A stretch of DNA of 64,000 nt from an uncultured Dysosmobacter sp. (lineage in GTDB: Bacteria; Bacillota; Clostridia; Oscillospirales; Oscillospiraceae). Location: NCBI GenBank assembly GCA_934563745.1, contig CAKTHE010000002.1:1-64000 (forward strand), written 5' to 3'. The notes under the pieces were generated by a model. It saw nothing but the letters and a program-made list of their open reading frames with translations, was not told the origin of the DNA and searched no databases. Below are positions 56,472 through 64,000 of the stretch, piece after piece. Position 1 is the first letter of the stretch. Every line of letters begins with the position of its first letter. Both the position numbers and the translations under genes were made by a program.

Positions 56472-57692
56472 TTACTGCAGCTCGGTGATGCCGTCAATGC
56501 GGAAGGCAAAGGCGGGAGCAGAGGCGTACTCAGACTCGTGGAAGTAGCCGTCTGCGATGTACTCCACACCGTGGTAATCGTTCTCCAGATCGGCGGAAGC
56601 AGTGGTGGTGACCTCAGCGCCGTTGACCGTGAAGGTGGAGGTGTCGAACACGTGCAGGGAGCCGTCCTTGATGGCGCCTTCCACCTCGGCAACCTTCTCC
56701 TCGGTGCCGGGAGCGCAGGCAGAGCCCAGAGCAGAGATCTGAACGCCGTCGTCAGCGAAGCCGTAGCTGTAGTCCGTCTTGAAGGTGCCGCCGTCCATGG
56801 CGGTCTTGATCAGCTCGGTGTACACAACGCCCCAGCAGTTCTGAGCGGAGGTCAGAGCGACGTCGGGAGCGACGGAGAGCATATCCACGTTGTAGCCGAC
56901 GCAGTAGACGTCCTTGCCGCTTTCGTGGGCAGCCTGCACGGCAGAGGGAGCGCCGGTGGAGTCGGCGTGCTGGCCGATGATGACGCAGCCGCGGGACATC
57001 AGCATGTTGGCGGCCTCAGCTTCGGCGGTGATGTTGAACCAGGAGTTGGTGTAAGTCACGTCCATGTGCGCGGTGGGAACGATGGAGCGCAGACCCAGGA
57101 AGAACGCGGTGTAGCCGGAGACCACCTCGGCGTAGGGATAAGCGCCCACATAGCCGACATAGGGATCGGTGACCGTGCCCGCATCCATCAGCTCCTTGAG
57201 CTTCAGGCCGGCGACCACGCCGGAGACATAGCGGGATTCATAGATGTTGGTGAAGTAGTTGCAGAAGTTGCTCAGGCCGGAAGTGGCGGCCTGATAACCG
57301 GTGGCGTGGCAGAACATCACGTCGGGGTTCTCCTCGGCGGCCTGCAGCAGATAGGACTCGTGGTTGAAGCTGTTGGCAAAGATGATGTTGCAGCCCTGCT
57401 CCACCAGGTCGATGGCGGCTTCGTGGCAGGTCTCGTCCTCGCCGACGTTGTACTTGTAGATGACCTGGTCATCGCTCAGGCCCAGGGCCTTCTTGGCGGC
57501 TTCCACGCCCTCAATGTGAGCGTAGGAATATCCTTCGTTCTCGTCGCCGATCAGGATCACGCCGACCTTAAAGTCGCCGTTACCGGAAGAACCGGAGCCG
57601 GAACTGGAGGTGCTGGGGGTGCCGGAGTTGCCGCAGGCGACCAGGCTCAGAGCCATGACCGCTGCCAGCAGCAGTGCAAGGAACTTCTTCAT
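56472..57692 (-). CDS. BmpA-family nucleoside-binding lipoprotein
   Basis: Extracytoplasmic binding protein of 406 residues. Lipobox LVAC (Cys20), Ser/Gly linker, then the PnrA/BmpA fold: VGVILIGDENEGYSYAHIEGVE, FCHATGY, NYFTNIYESRYVSGVVAG, VGYVGAYPYAEVVSGYTAFFLGL and QHADSTGAP. Family members bind purine nucleosides, and some riboflavin or nucleobases. First gene of the importer operon, under TTGAAT-17-TAAAAT. The neighbouring purine enzymes support a purine ligand. Confidence 0.93.
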   Translation of the reverse strand: MKKFLALLLAAVMALSLVACGNSGTPSTSSSGSGSSGNGDFKVGVILIGDENEGYSYAHIEGVEAAKKALGLSDDQVIYKYNVGEDETCHEAAIDLVEQGCNIIFANSFNHESYLLQAAEENPDVMFCHATGYQAATSGLSNFCNYFTNIYESRYVSGVVAGLKLKELMDAGTVTDPYVGYVGAYPYAEVVSGYTAFFLGLRSIVPTAHMDVTYTNSWFNITAEAEAANMLMSRGCVIIGQHADSTGAPSAVQAAHESGKDVYCVGYNVDMLSVAPDVALTSAQNCWGVVYTELIKTAMDGGTFKTDYSYGFADDGVQISALGSACAPGTEEKVAEVEGAIKDGSLHVFDTSTFTVNGAEVTTTASADLENDYHGVEYIADGYFHESEYASAPAFAFRIDGITELQ

Positions 57693-57753
57693 AAATGAAT
57701 CCTCCTTCTATAAATTGGGTATGCGCGAGGGAACGGGTCCCTGAATACCCTTT

Positions 57754-57782
57754 ATTTTACAAGGACCAAACTCAAAATTCAA
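57754..57782 (-). promoter_or_regulatory. Promoter for the BmpA importer operon
   Basis: TTGAAT (57777-57782) and TAAAAT (57754-57759) on the minus strand, 17 bases apart. Confidence 0.7.
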
Positions 57783-57852
57783 CTGCATTTCAAAATTTGG
57801 AGAAATTCCCTAAAAAAAGAAGGGTTTGTCCAACGGTTCTGCCATTTCGCAT

Positions 57853-57892
57853 AAGAACGCCCCGCCGGAACAGGCTCCGGCGGGGCGTTCTT
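57853..57892 (-). terminator. Terminator of the carbamate kinase gene
   Basis: Perfect 17-bp stem AAGAACGCCCCGCCGGA / TCCGGCGGGGCGTTCTT. The T-run is short. Confidence 0.85.
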
Positions 57893-57910
57893 CGGGGTGA
57901 GGAAAAGCGC

Positions 57911-58846
57911 TTAAAGGTGAATCGAGGTTCCGGTTTTCCCGGCGATCCCGTCCTTGGCTTTTTCCAAAAGCGTGATCAGTGCGGTGCGGCCGGGCTTGGA
58001 CTCGGCAAATTTTACGGCCGCCTGGACCTTGGGCAGCATGGAGCCGGCGGCGAACTGCCCTTCGGCTTCGTACTGCCGGGCCTGAGCGGGTGTCAGCTCG
58101 CTGAGCCATTCCTGATTGGGCTTGCCGAAGTTAACGGCCACTTTTTCCACGGCGGTCAGAATGATCAGCGTGTCCGCGTCCAGCTGCTCGGCCATCAGCT
58201 CTGAGGCATAGTCCTTGTCGATCACGGCGCCGGCGCCTTTGAGGTGGTTGCCGCCGGCCCGCATGACCGGGATCCCGCCGCCTCCGCAGGCGATGGCGAT
58301 CTGTCCCGCGTCCATCAGGGCGCGGATGGTTTCGATTTCCACGATCTCGACCGGCTTGGGGGAGGCCACACAGCGCCGCCAGCCCCGGCCGGCATCCTCC
58401 ATTACGGAGTTGCCCCGGCGGCGCATTTCCTCCGCCTCTACCTCGGTCATGAAGGCGCCGATGGGTTTGGTGGGATGCTCGAAGGCGGGGTCGTCCGCCT
58501 CGACGATGGACTGCGTCAGAATGGTGGCCACCGGCTTGTGGATCCCGCGGTTGAGCAACTCCTCCCGCAGGGCGTTCTGCAGGTCATAGCCGATATAGCC
58601 CTGGCTCATGGCGGCGCATACCGACATCGGGGCCACCGGGTGCGTGGGATCTTCCCGGGAGAGGGTGGTCATGGCTACGTTGATCATGCCCACCTGAGGC
58701 CCGTTCCCGTGGGAGACCACCAACTGGTGCCCTTCTTCGATCAGGTCCGCAATGGCCTTGACGGTTTCCTTTACCGCGACCATCTGCTCCGGAAGATTTT
58801 TACCCAGTGCGTTTCCGCCCAGGGCGATGACAATACGTTTGGACAT
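57911..58846 (-). CDS. arcC: Carbamate kinase (YqeA/ArcC)
   Basis: Transfers phosphate from carbamoyl phosphate to ADP, giving ATP, ammonia and CO2. It is 311 residues. Seen: IVIALGGNALG at the start, VVSHGNGPQVG near 44, CGGGGIPV near 188, GAGAVIDKD(Y)AS with the catalytic region, and GSMLPKVQAA near 270. The order ygeY-ygeW-arcC indicates that carbamoyl phosphate comes from the YgeW reaction rather than from arginine; no arginine deiminase is present. Confidence 0.95.
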   Translation of the reverse strand: MSKRIVIALGGNALGKNLPEQMVAVKETVKAIADLIEEGHQLVVSHGNGPQVGMINVAMTTLSREDPTHPVAPMSVCAAMSQGYIGYDLQNALREELLNRGIHKPVATILTQSIVEADDPAFEHPTKPIGAFMTEVEAEEMRRRGNSVMEDAGRGWRRCVASPKPVEIVEIETIRALMDAGQIAIACGGGGIPVMRAGGNHLKGAGAVIDKDYASELMAEQLDADTLIILTAVEKVAVNFGKPNQEWLSELTPAQARQYEAEGQFAAGSMLPKVQAAVKFAESKPGRTALITLLEKAKDGIAGKTGTSIHL

Positions 58847-58892
58847 ATAGTGCCGCTCCCTCTTTCCTAACGGTAGAATGAGATTAGTTTTG

Positions 58893-58930
58893 GCGGGAAC
58901 GGCCGGGAACATACGCCCGCCAAAACAAAA
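58893..58930 (-). repeat. Intercistronic stem between ygeW and arcC
   Basis: TTTTGGCGGG pairs with CCCGCCAAAA across an 18-base loop. There is no T-run on the transcribed strand, so it probably affects RNA stability. Confidence 0.55.
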
Positions 58931-58954
58931 TTGCAAGAAGGACTCTGCCGCTGC

Positions 58955-60148
58955 TTAAAAGATCTTGCGCTTTCCGCCGGCCCGGTCCAGGGCCATCAGG
59001 GCGGCGACAGGATCCTTGACCTTGGACATCATGATCATGGCGGCGATCACATAGGGCTTATAGGAAGCTTCCTTGTACAGGGGGACGAGGTACCGGTCAA
59101 ACACGGAACGGTCCACTTCGCCTTCCTTGCAGGAAAGACCCGTGATGTCAGCCGGCAGGCAGTGCATGTAGAGGGCGCTTCCGTTTTTGGTTTTCTTCAT
59201 CAGCTCTTCCGTGCAGGCCCAATCCTTGTGCTGTGCATTCTGGGCCAGCAGCTGCTTTTCCAGGGCGGCGATGCCCTCCTGATCGCCGGCCTGATAAAGC
59301 TTGGTGCGGCTTTCCATGGCTGCGAAGGGAGCCCAGGATTTGGGGTAGACGATGTCGGCGCCCTCAAAAGCAGCCTCCATGGAGTCCACCTTGGTGAAGG
59401 AACCGCCGGTGGCGGCCGCGTTCTTACGGGCGATCTCCTCCACCTCGGGCATTACGTCATAGCCCTCGGGATGGGCCAGGACCACATCCATGCCGAAGCG
59501 GGTCATCAGGCCGATGACGCCCTGGGGCACGGACAGGGGCTTGCCGTAAGAGGGAGAATAGGCCCAGGACATGGCGATTTTCTTGCCCTTGAGATTTTCC
59601 ACGCCGCCGAACTGATGGATGATATGCAGCATATCGGCCATGCACTGGGTGGGATGGTCCACATCGCACTGCAGGTTCACCAGCGTGGGACGCTGCTCCA
59701 GAATGCCATCCCGATAGCCCTCCTCCACGGCGTCCATGAAGGTTTTCTGATACTTATGGCCCTCGCCGATGTACATATCGTCCCGGATGCCGATGACATC
59801 GGCCATGAAGGAGACCATGTTGGCCGTTTCCCGGACGGTCTCACCGTGGGCGATCTGGGATTTCTTTTCATCCAGATCCTGCACCTGCAGGCCCAGCAGG
59901 TTGCAGGCGGAGGCGAAGGAGAAGCGGGTGCGGGTGGAATTATCCCGGAAGATGGAGATGCCAAGCCCTGAGTCGAAGACCCGCGTGGAGAGATTGCGCT
60001 CCCGCAGATCCCGCAGAGCGTCCGCTACCGTGAAGATCGCGTCCAGCTCCTCATCCGTCTTGTCCCAGGTCCAGTAGAAATCGGACTTGTACATATTGTT
60101 GATGTGCAGCTTTTCAAGGTGCTGCGCCAGTTCCATCGTTTTAGACAT
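58955..60148 (-). CDS. ygeW: Knotted carbamoyltransferase YgeW
   Basis: Member of the aspartate/ornithine carbamoyltransferase superfamily, 397 residues, close to E. coli YgeW in length. The carbamoyl-phosphate site is FRDNSTRTRFSF (about 67-78) and later HCLPADITG. The insert with LVNLQCDVDHPTQCMADM is typical of the YgeW branch, which does not accept ornithine or aspartate well. The true amine partner is unknown; links to purine breakdown are known from gene context. The start at 60148 has GAGGA upstream; an in-frame ATG at 60163 is possible. Middle gene of ygeY-ygeW-arcC. Confidence 0.94.
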   Translation of the reverse strand: MSKTMELAQHLEKLHINNMYKSDFYWTWDKTDEELDAIFTVADALRDLRERNLSTRVFDSGLGISIFRDNSTRTRFSFASACNLLGLQVQDLDEKKSQIAHGETVRETANMVSFMADVIGIRDDMYIGEGHKYQKTFMDAVEEGYRDGILEQRPTLVNLQCDVDHPTQCMADMLHIIHQFGGVENLKGKKIAMSWAYSPSYGKPLSVPQGVIGLMTRFGMDVVLAHPEGYDVMPEVEEIARKNAAATGGSFTKVDSMEAAFEGADIVYPKSWAPFAAMESRTKLYQAGDQEGIAALEKQLLAQNAQHKDWACTEELMKKTKNGSALYMHCLPADITGLSCKEGEVDRSVFDRYLVPLYKEASYKPYVIAAMIMMSKVKDPVAALMALDRAGGKRKIF

Positions 60149-60310
60149 AGTCTGTTTCCTCATTTCTATATGGTTTTGAGTGCTGCTGGGATAGCGTTCC
60201 GAAGGACATGCGCCTTGGAATTTGCAGGGACCGGCCCGCCGGAAGCGGCGCTTTCCGGAACCGGCTTCACAGGCGGGGGATCACAGAGGGCAGAGGCCTG
60301 CCCTTCTGCG

Positions 60311-61720
60311 TTACTGAATGTCGTTGTCCGTCAGGCTCTGGCGGAACTCGGTGACGTCGTCGGTCTTCCGCTCTCCCTGGTACAGGCCGGGCACGGCGGC
60401 ATACAGGGCCGCGCAGGTCACCAGATCCTGCTTCCAGGTGATCTCGTTGGGCGCATGGGCCTGAGACTCGGCGCCGGGGCCGAAGCCTACGCAGGGGATG
60501 CCGTACCGGCCCTGAATGGACACGCAGTTGGTGGAGAAGGTCCACTTGTCCGTCAGGGGACGCTGCCGCAGGTGCATGGCGTCGAATTTGGGATCGGCGT
60601 CGGCGTGGCCGATGCGCTGCTCGCCCCACAGGGCCTTGTGGGCGTCAGCCAGCGCCTGCACGTGAGCGGCGTTCTCCTTGTTGATCCAGGTGGGGAAGAA
60701 GCACTCCGTCTCATAGACCTCGCCGGTCCAGGCGGGACGGTCGTACATGTACATGCTGACCTTCACGTCGTCTTTGTATTTCTGAACGGAGGGAAGGGCC
60801 TCGATCTCCTTCAGGCAGGAGTCCCAGGTCTCGCCGGCGGTCATGCGGCGGTCGATGGAAATGGCGCAGCTGTCCGCCACGGCGCAGCGGGAGGGAGAGG
60901 TATAGAAGATCTGGCTGACGGTGCAGGTGCCGCGGCCCAGGAAGCGGGCATCTTCGGCATGCTCGGGATTGAATTCCGGATTGAGCATTTTCACAAGACC
61001 CTTGACGCGGTTGGAGGGGCCGTCACCGCTTTCGTTCAGGGCCCGGACGTCCTGAATGATGTCGGCCATCTTGTAAATGGCATTGTCGCCCCGCTCGGGT
61101 GCGGAGCCGTGGCAGGAGATGCCCTTCACGTCCACGCGGATCTCCATCCGGCCCCGGTGCCCCCGGTAAATGCCGCCGTCGGTGGGCTCGGTGGAGATGA
61201 CGAACTCGATCTTGCTGCGGGCGTCTTCCGGGCCGGCAAAGTCCTTGTTGACGATGTACTGCCAGCACATGCCGTCGCAGTCCTCTTCCTGCACGGAGCC
61301 CACCACCATGATCTTATAGCCGGCGGGGATCAGGTTCAGATCCTTCATGATCTTGGCGCCGTATACCGCCGCGGCCATGCCGCCCTCCTGGTCGCTGCCG
61401 CCACGGCCGTAAATGATGTCCTCGGTTTCATAGCCCTGATAGGGGTCGGCCTCCCAGTTGCTGATGTTGCCGATGCCCACCGTGTCGATGTGGGAGTCGA
61501 TGGCGATGATCTTTTCACCCTCGCCCAGCCAGCCGATCACGTTGCCCAGGCCGTCCACCTCGACCTGATCAAAGCCCAGCTTTTCCATCTCGGCCCTGAT
61601 GCAGGCCACGACGTCCTTCTCCTGGCAGCTTTCGCTGGGATGGGAGATCATTTCCCGCAGAAAGTGCGCCATATCCGCCTGATAATTCTTTGCCGCGGAC
61701 TTGATTGCTTCAAAATCCAT
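60311..61720 (-). CDS. ygeY: YgeY family selenium metabolism-linked hydrolase
   Basis: M20/ArgE-DapE-type zinc hydrolase of 469 residues. Metal-site blocks: IDSHIDTVG near 80, [10 protein letters not shown] near 111, VQEEDCDGM near 149 and the dimer-domain [11 protein letters not shown] near 210. The YgeY clade is defined by co-occurrence with selenium genes and YgeW. It probably cleaves an acyl or carbamoyl amide in purine breakdown; the substrate is not known. GGAGG seven bases before 61720 supports the start. It is divergent from a regulator gene, with promoter TTGACA-16-TATGAT. Confidence 0.94.
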   Translation of the reverse strand: MDFEAIKSAAKNYQADMAHFLREMISHPSESCQEKDVVACIRAEMEKLGFDQVEVDGLGNVIGWLGEGEKIIAIDSHIDTVGIGNISNWEADPYQGYETEDIIYGRGGSDQEGGMAAAVYGAKIMKDLNLIPAGYKIMVVGSVQEEDCDGMCWQYIVNKDFAGPEDARSKIEFVISTEPTDGGIYRGHRGRMEIRVDVKGISCHGSAPERGDNAIYKMADIIQDVRALNESGDGPSNRVKGLVKMLNPEFNPEHAEDARFLGRGTCTVSQIFYTSPSRCAVADSCAISIDRRMTAGETWDSCLKEIEALPSVQKYKDDVKVSMYMYDRPAWTGEVYETECFFPTWINKENAAHVQALADAHKALWGEQRIGHADADPKFDAMHLRQRPLTDKWTFSTNCVSIQGRYGIPCVGFGPGAESQAHAPNEITWKQDLVTCAALYAAVPGLYQGERKTDDVTEFRQSLTDNDIQ

Positions 61721-61780
61721 TTCCCTGCCTCCAGTCATAAATTGATGGTTTTATATACGGTTTCCTTACCCTCTGCCTTC

Positions 61781-61808
61781 ATCATAGCATACGGAGGAGA
61801 GATGTCAA
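61781..61808 (-). promoter_or_regulatory. Promoter for ygeY-ygeW-arcC
   Basis: Perfect TTGACA (61803-61808) and TATGAT (61781-61786) on the minus strand, 16 bases apart, with TG before the -10. Confidence 0.8.
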
Positions 61809-61809
61809 A

Positions 61810-61839
61810 CAAAAAATTAGAAAACCTAAAAGTTTTTTG
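61810..61839. promoter_or_regulatory. Candidate operator between divergent promoters
   Basis: Imperfect 30-base dyad with outer arms CAAAAAA and TTTTTTG, placed exactly between the -35 elements of ygeY and of the regulator gene. It is a plausible binding site for the adjacent regulator. Confidence 0.4.
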
Positions 61840-61848
61840 AAAAAGTCC

Positions 61849-61876
61849 TTGCTTTATGAAAAAGATATGGTATGCT
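61849..61876 (+). promoter_or_regulatory. Promoter for the YheO-type regulator and PLP enzyme
   Basis: TTGCTT (61849-61854) and TATGCT (61871-61876), 16 bases apart. The ATG of the longest open frame (61872) lies inside this -10 and so cannot be the start if the promoter is right. Confidence 0.6.
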
Positions 61877-61926
61877 GAAAACAGAAAACGCCGGCTCATT
61901 CCGGGTCCGAGGCGGCAGGGGAGGTC

Positions 61927-62594
61927 ATGGTACGGAAAGCGGAAAACTCAGCCTGCTCAGGCAGGTGGCCCACGGGATCGCCGTTCAGTTCGGCAGCCAG
62001 TGCGAGGTGGTGGTCCATGATCTGAGCCGCCATCCGGATCACTCCATCGTGGCCATTGAAAACGGCCATGTGACCGGCCGCAAGGTGGGGGACGGGGCCT
62101 CGCAGGTGGTGATCGACGAGCTGCAGCGCCAGAAAGAGCAGCCGGACGATCAGCCCCAGGATCATTTAAGCTATCTGACCCGGACGCCGGACGGGAAGAT
62201 CCTCAAATCCTCCAGCATTTATATCCGCAACGCCAAGGGGCGCGTGGCCGCGATCCTGTCCATCAACTATGACATCTCGTCGCTTCTGATGGTGGAAAGT
62301 GCGGTGCGGGAGCTGACCGGCGTCGGGAAGGCACAGCAGAGCGAGCCGGAGAAGATCGTCAACATTACGGACCTGCTGGACGATCTGATCAGCCAGTCTG
62401 TGAACCTGGTGGGGAAGCCCGTGGCCCTGATGACCAAGGACGACAAGGTGCGGGCCATCCGCTTCCTGAACGAAAACGGCGCGTTCCTGGTGACCAAGTC
62501 CGGCGACAAGGTGGCAAAATACTTCGGTATTTCCAAATATACGCTTTATTCCTACATTGATAATAAACAGGAGGGTAAAACAAGCCATGATTGA
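61927..62594 (+). CDS. YheO-like PAS/HTH transcriptional regulator, 5' end probably frameshifted
   Basis: The frame open from 61872 encodes a YheO-like PAS domain (LLRQVAHGIAVQFGSQCEVVVHDL onwards) and a C-terminal helix-turn-helix (DKVAKYFGISKYTLYSYID). It has no good start downstream of its promoter. The ATG at 61927, just after AGGGGAGG, is in the neighbouring frame. One extra A in the AAAA run at 61943-61946 would join MVRKAEK to LSLLRQVAHG, the normal N-terminus. So the feature is given from 61927 with an apparent one-base deletion. It likely controls ygeY and the gene it overlaps, sensing a small ligand through its PAS domain. Confidence 0.75.
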
Positions 62595-64000
62595 TTTGAC
62601 CATTCAGAAGGCCGGGCTGGAACACAACGTGGAAAATGCGCGCAAGAATCACGTCATTATTCCCACCATTGCCCAGATGCAGCATCCCGAGACCATTCCC
62701 GAAAAGATCCAGGAGCGTTTGAAGACCGTGGGGCTGTGGGATGTCAACCCCCTGAACCTGTTCCGTATCACCTGGAAAAACCAGCCCAAGGAGTCCGGCG
62801 GCCTGTATCAGGCGGTGCCCAACTACATTGAGTTTCCCTCCGAGCTGACCGGCGTGCCCTGCCGGATCGTGGCCATGGTGGGCAAGTGGTTCCCCACGGG
62901 CTGCCACAAAGTGGGCGCATCCTTCGGCTGCCTGGCGCCCCGCCTGGTGACCGGCCAGTTTGACGTGGAAAAGCACAAGGCCGTGTGGCCCTCCACCGGC
63001 AACTACTGCCGCGGCGGCGCCTTCAACTCCCGGCTGCTGGGGGCCCAGGGCGTGGCCATTCTGCCCGCCGAGATGAGCCAGGAGCGCTTTGACTGGCTGC
63101 ACTCCATCGGCGCGGAGGTCATTGCCACGCCGGGCTGCGAGTCCAACGTGAAGGAGATCTTCGACAAGACCAACGAGCTCAAGCAGGATCCCCAGTATAT
63201 GATCTTCAACCAGTTTGAGGAGATGGGCAACCCCCTGTGGCATTACAACGTCACCGGCAACGCCCTGGCGGACGTGTTCGAGGCCATCAAGCGCCCCGGC
63301 GACCGGTTTGCCGGCGCCTGCTTCACCTCCGGTTCCGCCGGCACCATGAGCGCAGGCGACCGCCTGAAGGAGCTGTACCCCCATCTGAAGCTGGGTGTGG
63401 GCGAGGCGCTGCAGTGCCCCACCATTCTGAACAACGGCTTCGGCGGCCACCGTATCGAGGGCATCGGCGACAAGCACATTCCCTGGATCCACAATGTGAA
63501 GAACTCGGATATGGCCATTGCCATTGACGATGAAGACTCCCAGCGTCTGCTGCGCCTGTTCAACACGCCCGAGGGCCAGACCTATCTCAAAGAGCAGCTG
63601 CATCTGGATGACGCGCTGATCGAGAAGCTGACCTGGCTGGGCATCAGCGGCATTGCCAATCTGCTGTGCTGCATCAAGATGGCCAAGTACTATGAGCTGA
63701 CCGAGCGGGACGTGGTGGGCACCGTTCTTACCGACTCCGCCGTGATGTACGGCAGCCGCATTCAGGAGCTCAACGACCAGTACGGCGCCTATACCGTCCA
63801 GGCCGCGGAGCTGGATCATAACCTGCACATGCTGGGCCTGAAGACCGACAATCTGCTGGAGCTGACCTACAACGACCGCAAGCGGATCCACAATCTGAAG
63901 TATTACACCTGGGTCGAGCAGCAGGGCAAGACCGTGGAAGAGCTCAACGCCCTGTGGTATGACACCGAGGGCACCTGGGATGCCGTGCACGCCCAGGCCA
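62587..64000 (+). CDS. Fold-type II PLP-dependent enzyme (3' end beyond window)
   Basis: At least 471 residues, cut by the right edge. It is related to the cysteine synthase/threonine dehydratase group: Lys108 in TGCHKVGASFGC is the PLP lysine, STGNYCRGGAFNSRLLG supplies the substrate loop, and SGSAGTMSAGD the phosphate loop. It is not YgeX (diaminopropionate ammonia-lyase), which differs throughout, but it occupies the same gene context. The reaction is unknown; an ammonia-lyase or beta-replacement on an amino acid produced by YgeY is plausible. The start at 62587 follows AGGAGGG and overlaps the regulator by eight bases. Confidence 0.85.
   Translation, partial: MIDLTIQKAGLEHNVENARKNHVIIPTIAQMQHPETIPEKIQERLKTVGLWDVNPLNLFRITWKNQPKESGGLYQAVPNYIEFPSELTGVPCRIVAMVGKWFPTGCHKVGASFGCLAPRLVTGQFDVEKHKAVWPSTGNYCRGGAFNSRLLGAQGVAILPAEMSQERFDWLHSIGAEVIATPGCESNVKEIFDKTNELKQDPQYMIFNQFEEMGNPLWHYNVTGNALADVFEAIKRPGDRFAGACFTSGSAGTMSAGDRLKELYPHLKLGVGEALQCPTILNNGFGGHRIEGIGDKHIPWIHNVKNSDMAIAIDDEDSQRLLRLFNTPEGQTYLKEQLHLDDALIEKLTWLGISGIANLLCCIKMAKYYELTERDVVGTVLTDSAVMYGSRIQELNDQYGAYTVQAAELDHNLHMLGLKTDNLLELTYNDRKRIHNLKYYTWVEQQGKTVEELNALWYDTEGTWDAVHAQA

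Noticed and set aside
60104..61840. 578-codon plus-strand frame opposite ygeY
   Set aside because: Antisense to a clear YgeY; composition rich in Gly/Val/His repeats with no known domain.
62389..63990. 533-codon minus-strand frame opposite the last PLP enzyme
   Set aside because: Antisense shadow; the plus strand encodes a clear PLP fold with its catalytic lysine.
62587..64000. Calling the last gene ygeX
   Set aside because: The sequence around the PLP lysine and the overall length differ from diaminopropionate ammonia-lyase; only the gene context agrees.

Overview
The window looks like chromosomal DNA from a GC-rich, anaerobic, endospore-forming member of the Clostridia, most like the Oscillospiraceae. 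The reasons are two spoVA genes, an L27 protein with the cleavable N-terminus and its Prp protease, ANTAR/T-box regulation, SelD-YqeB-YedF selenium genes, and strong Shine-Dalgarno sites throughout. This assignment is inferred from gene content; no rRNA is present. Coding is dense on both strands. I found no insertion sequence, prophage or CRISPR array.

Layout. 1-3.7 kb (minus strand): molybdate uptake (modB cut by the window edge, modA split by a frameshift) and molybdopterin genes (MoeA-like, MOSC, moaC). 3.9-9.5 kb (plus strand, apart from a lysA-like gene): a selenium block of yqeB-selD and yedF, a cysteine desulfurase, DUF3343 and DUF6472. Together these look like the maturation and supply genes for selenium-dependent molybdenum hydroxylases. 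9.6-23 kb: housekeeping genes, namely an SSB-like protein, a DUF2974 hydrolase, a MATE pump, rplU-prp-rpmA-obg, mtnN-luxS, ackA, tmcAL, a lipoprotein, a radical SAM protein and spoVAE. 23.2-33.3 kb: a complete ammonium-assimilation block, glnA-ANTAR regulator-gltB-gltD followed by an Amt-PII fusion. The glnA leader carries a terminator that competes with a hexaloop hairpin of the ANTAR-target type. 33.4-39.8 kb: spoVAD, a cysteine-rich unknown, a cation efflux protein, small proteins, a sirtuin and citrate synthase. 40.0-40.4 kb: three tRNA-Leu genes. 40.5-43.5 kb: metNIQ under a Met T-box. 43.6-48.8 kb: a DUF368 transporter, a methionine-gamma-lyase-like enzyme, an RluA enzyme and an ABC-F protein.

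48.9-64 kb is the most interesting accessory region. It holds a macrodomain protein overlapping an 8-oxoguanine-deaminase-like enzyme, L-serine dehydratase, a BmpA-type nucleoside ABC importer, carbamate kinase, YgeW and YgeY. A YheO-type regulator and a fold-type II PLP enzyme are transcribed divergently from ygeY. I read this as nucleobase or nucleoside import and deamination, followed by carbamoyl transfer and ATP recovery through carbamate kinase. It may be tied functionally to the selenium/molybdenum genes at the other end of the window, because known purine hydroxylases of this type need a selenium-containing molybdenum cofactor.

Two genes appear frameshifted by one base (modA, and the 5' end of the YheO-type regulator). 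Either could be a sequencing error or real decay.
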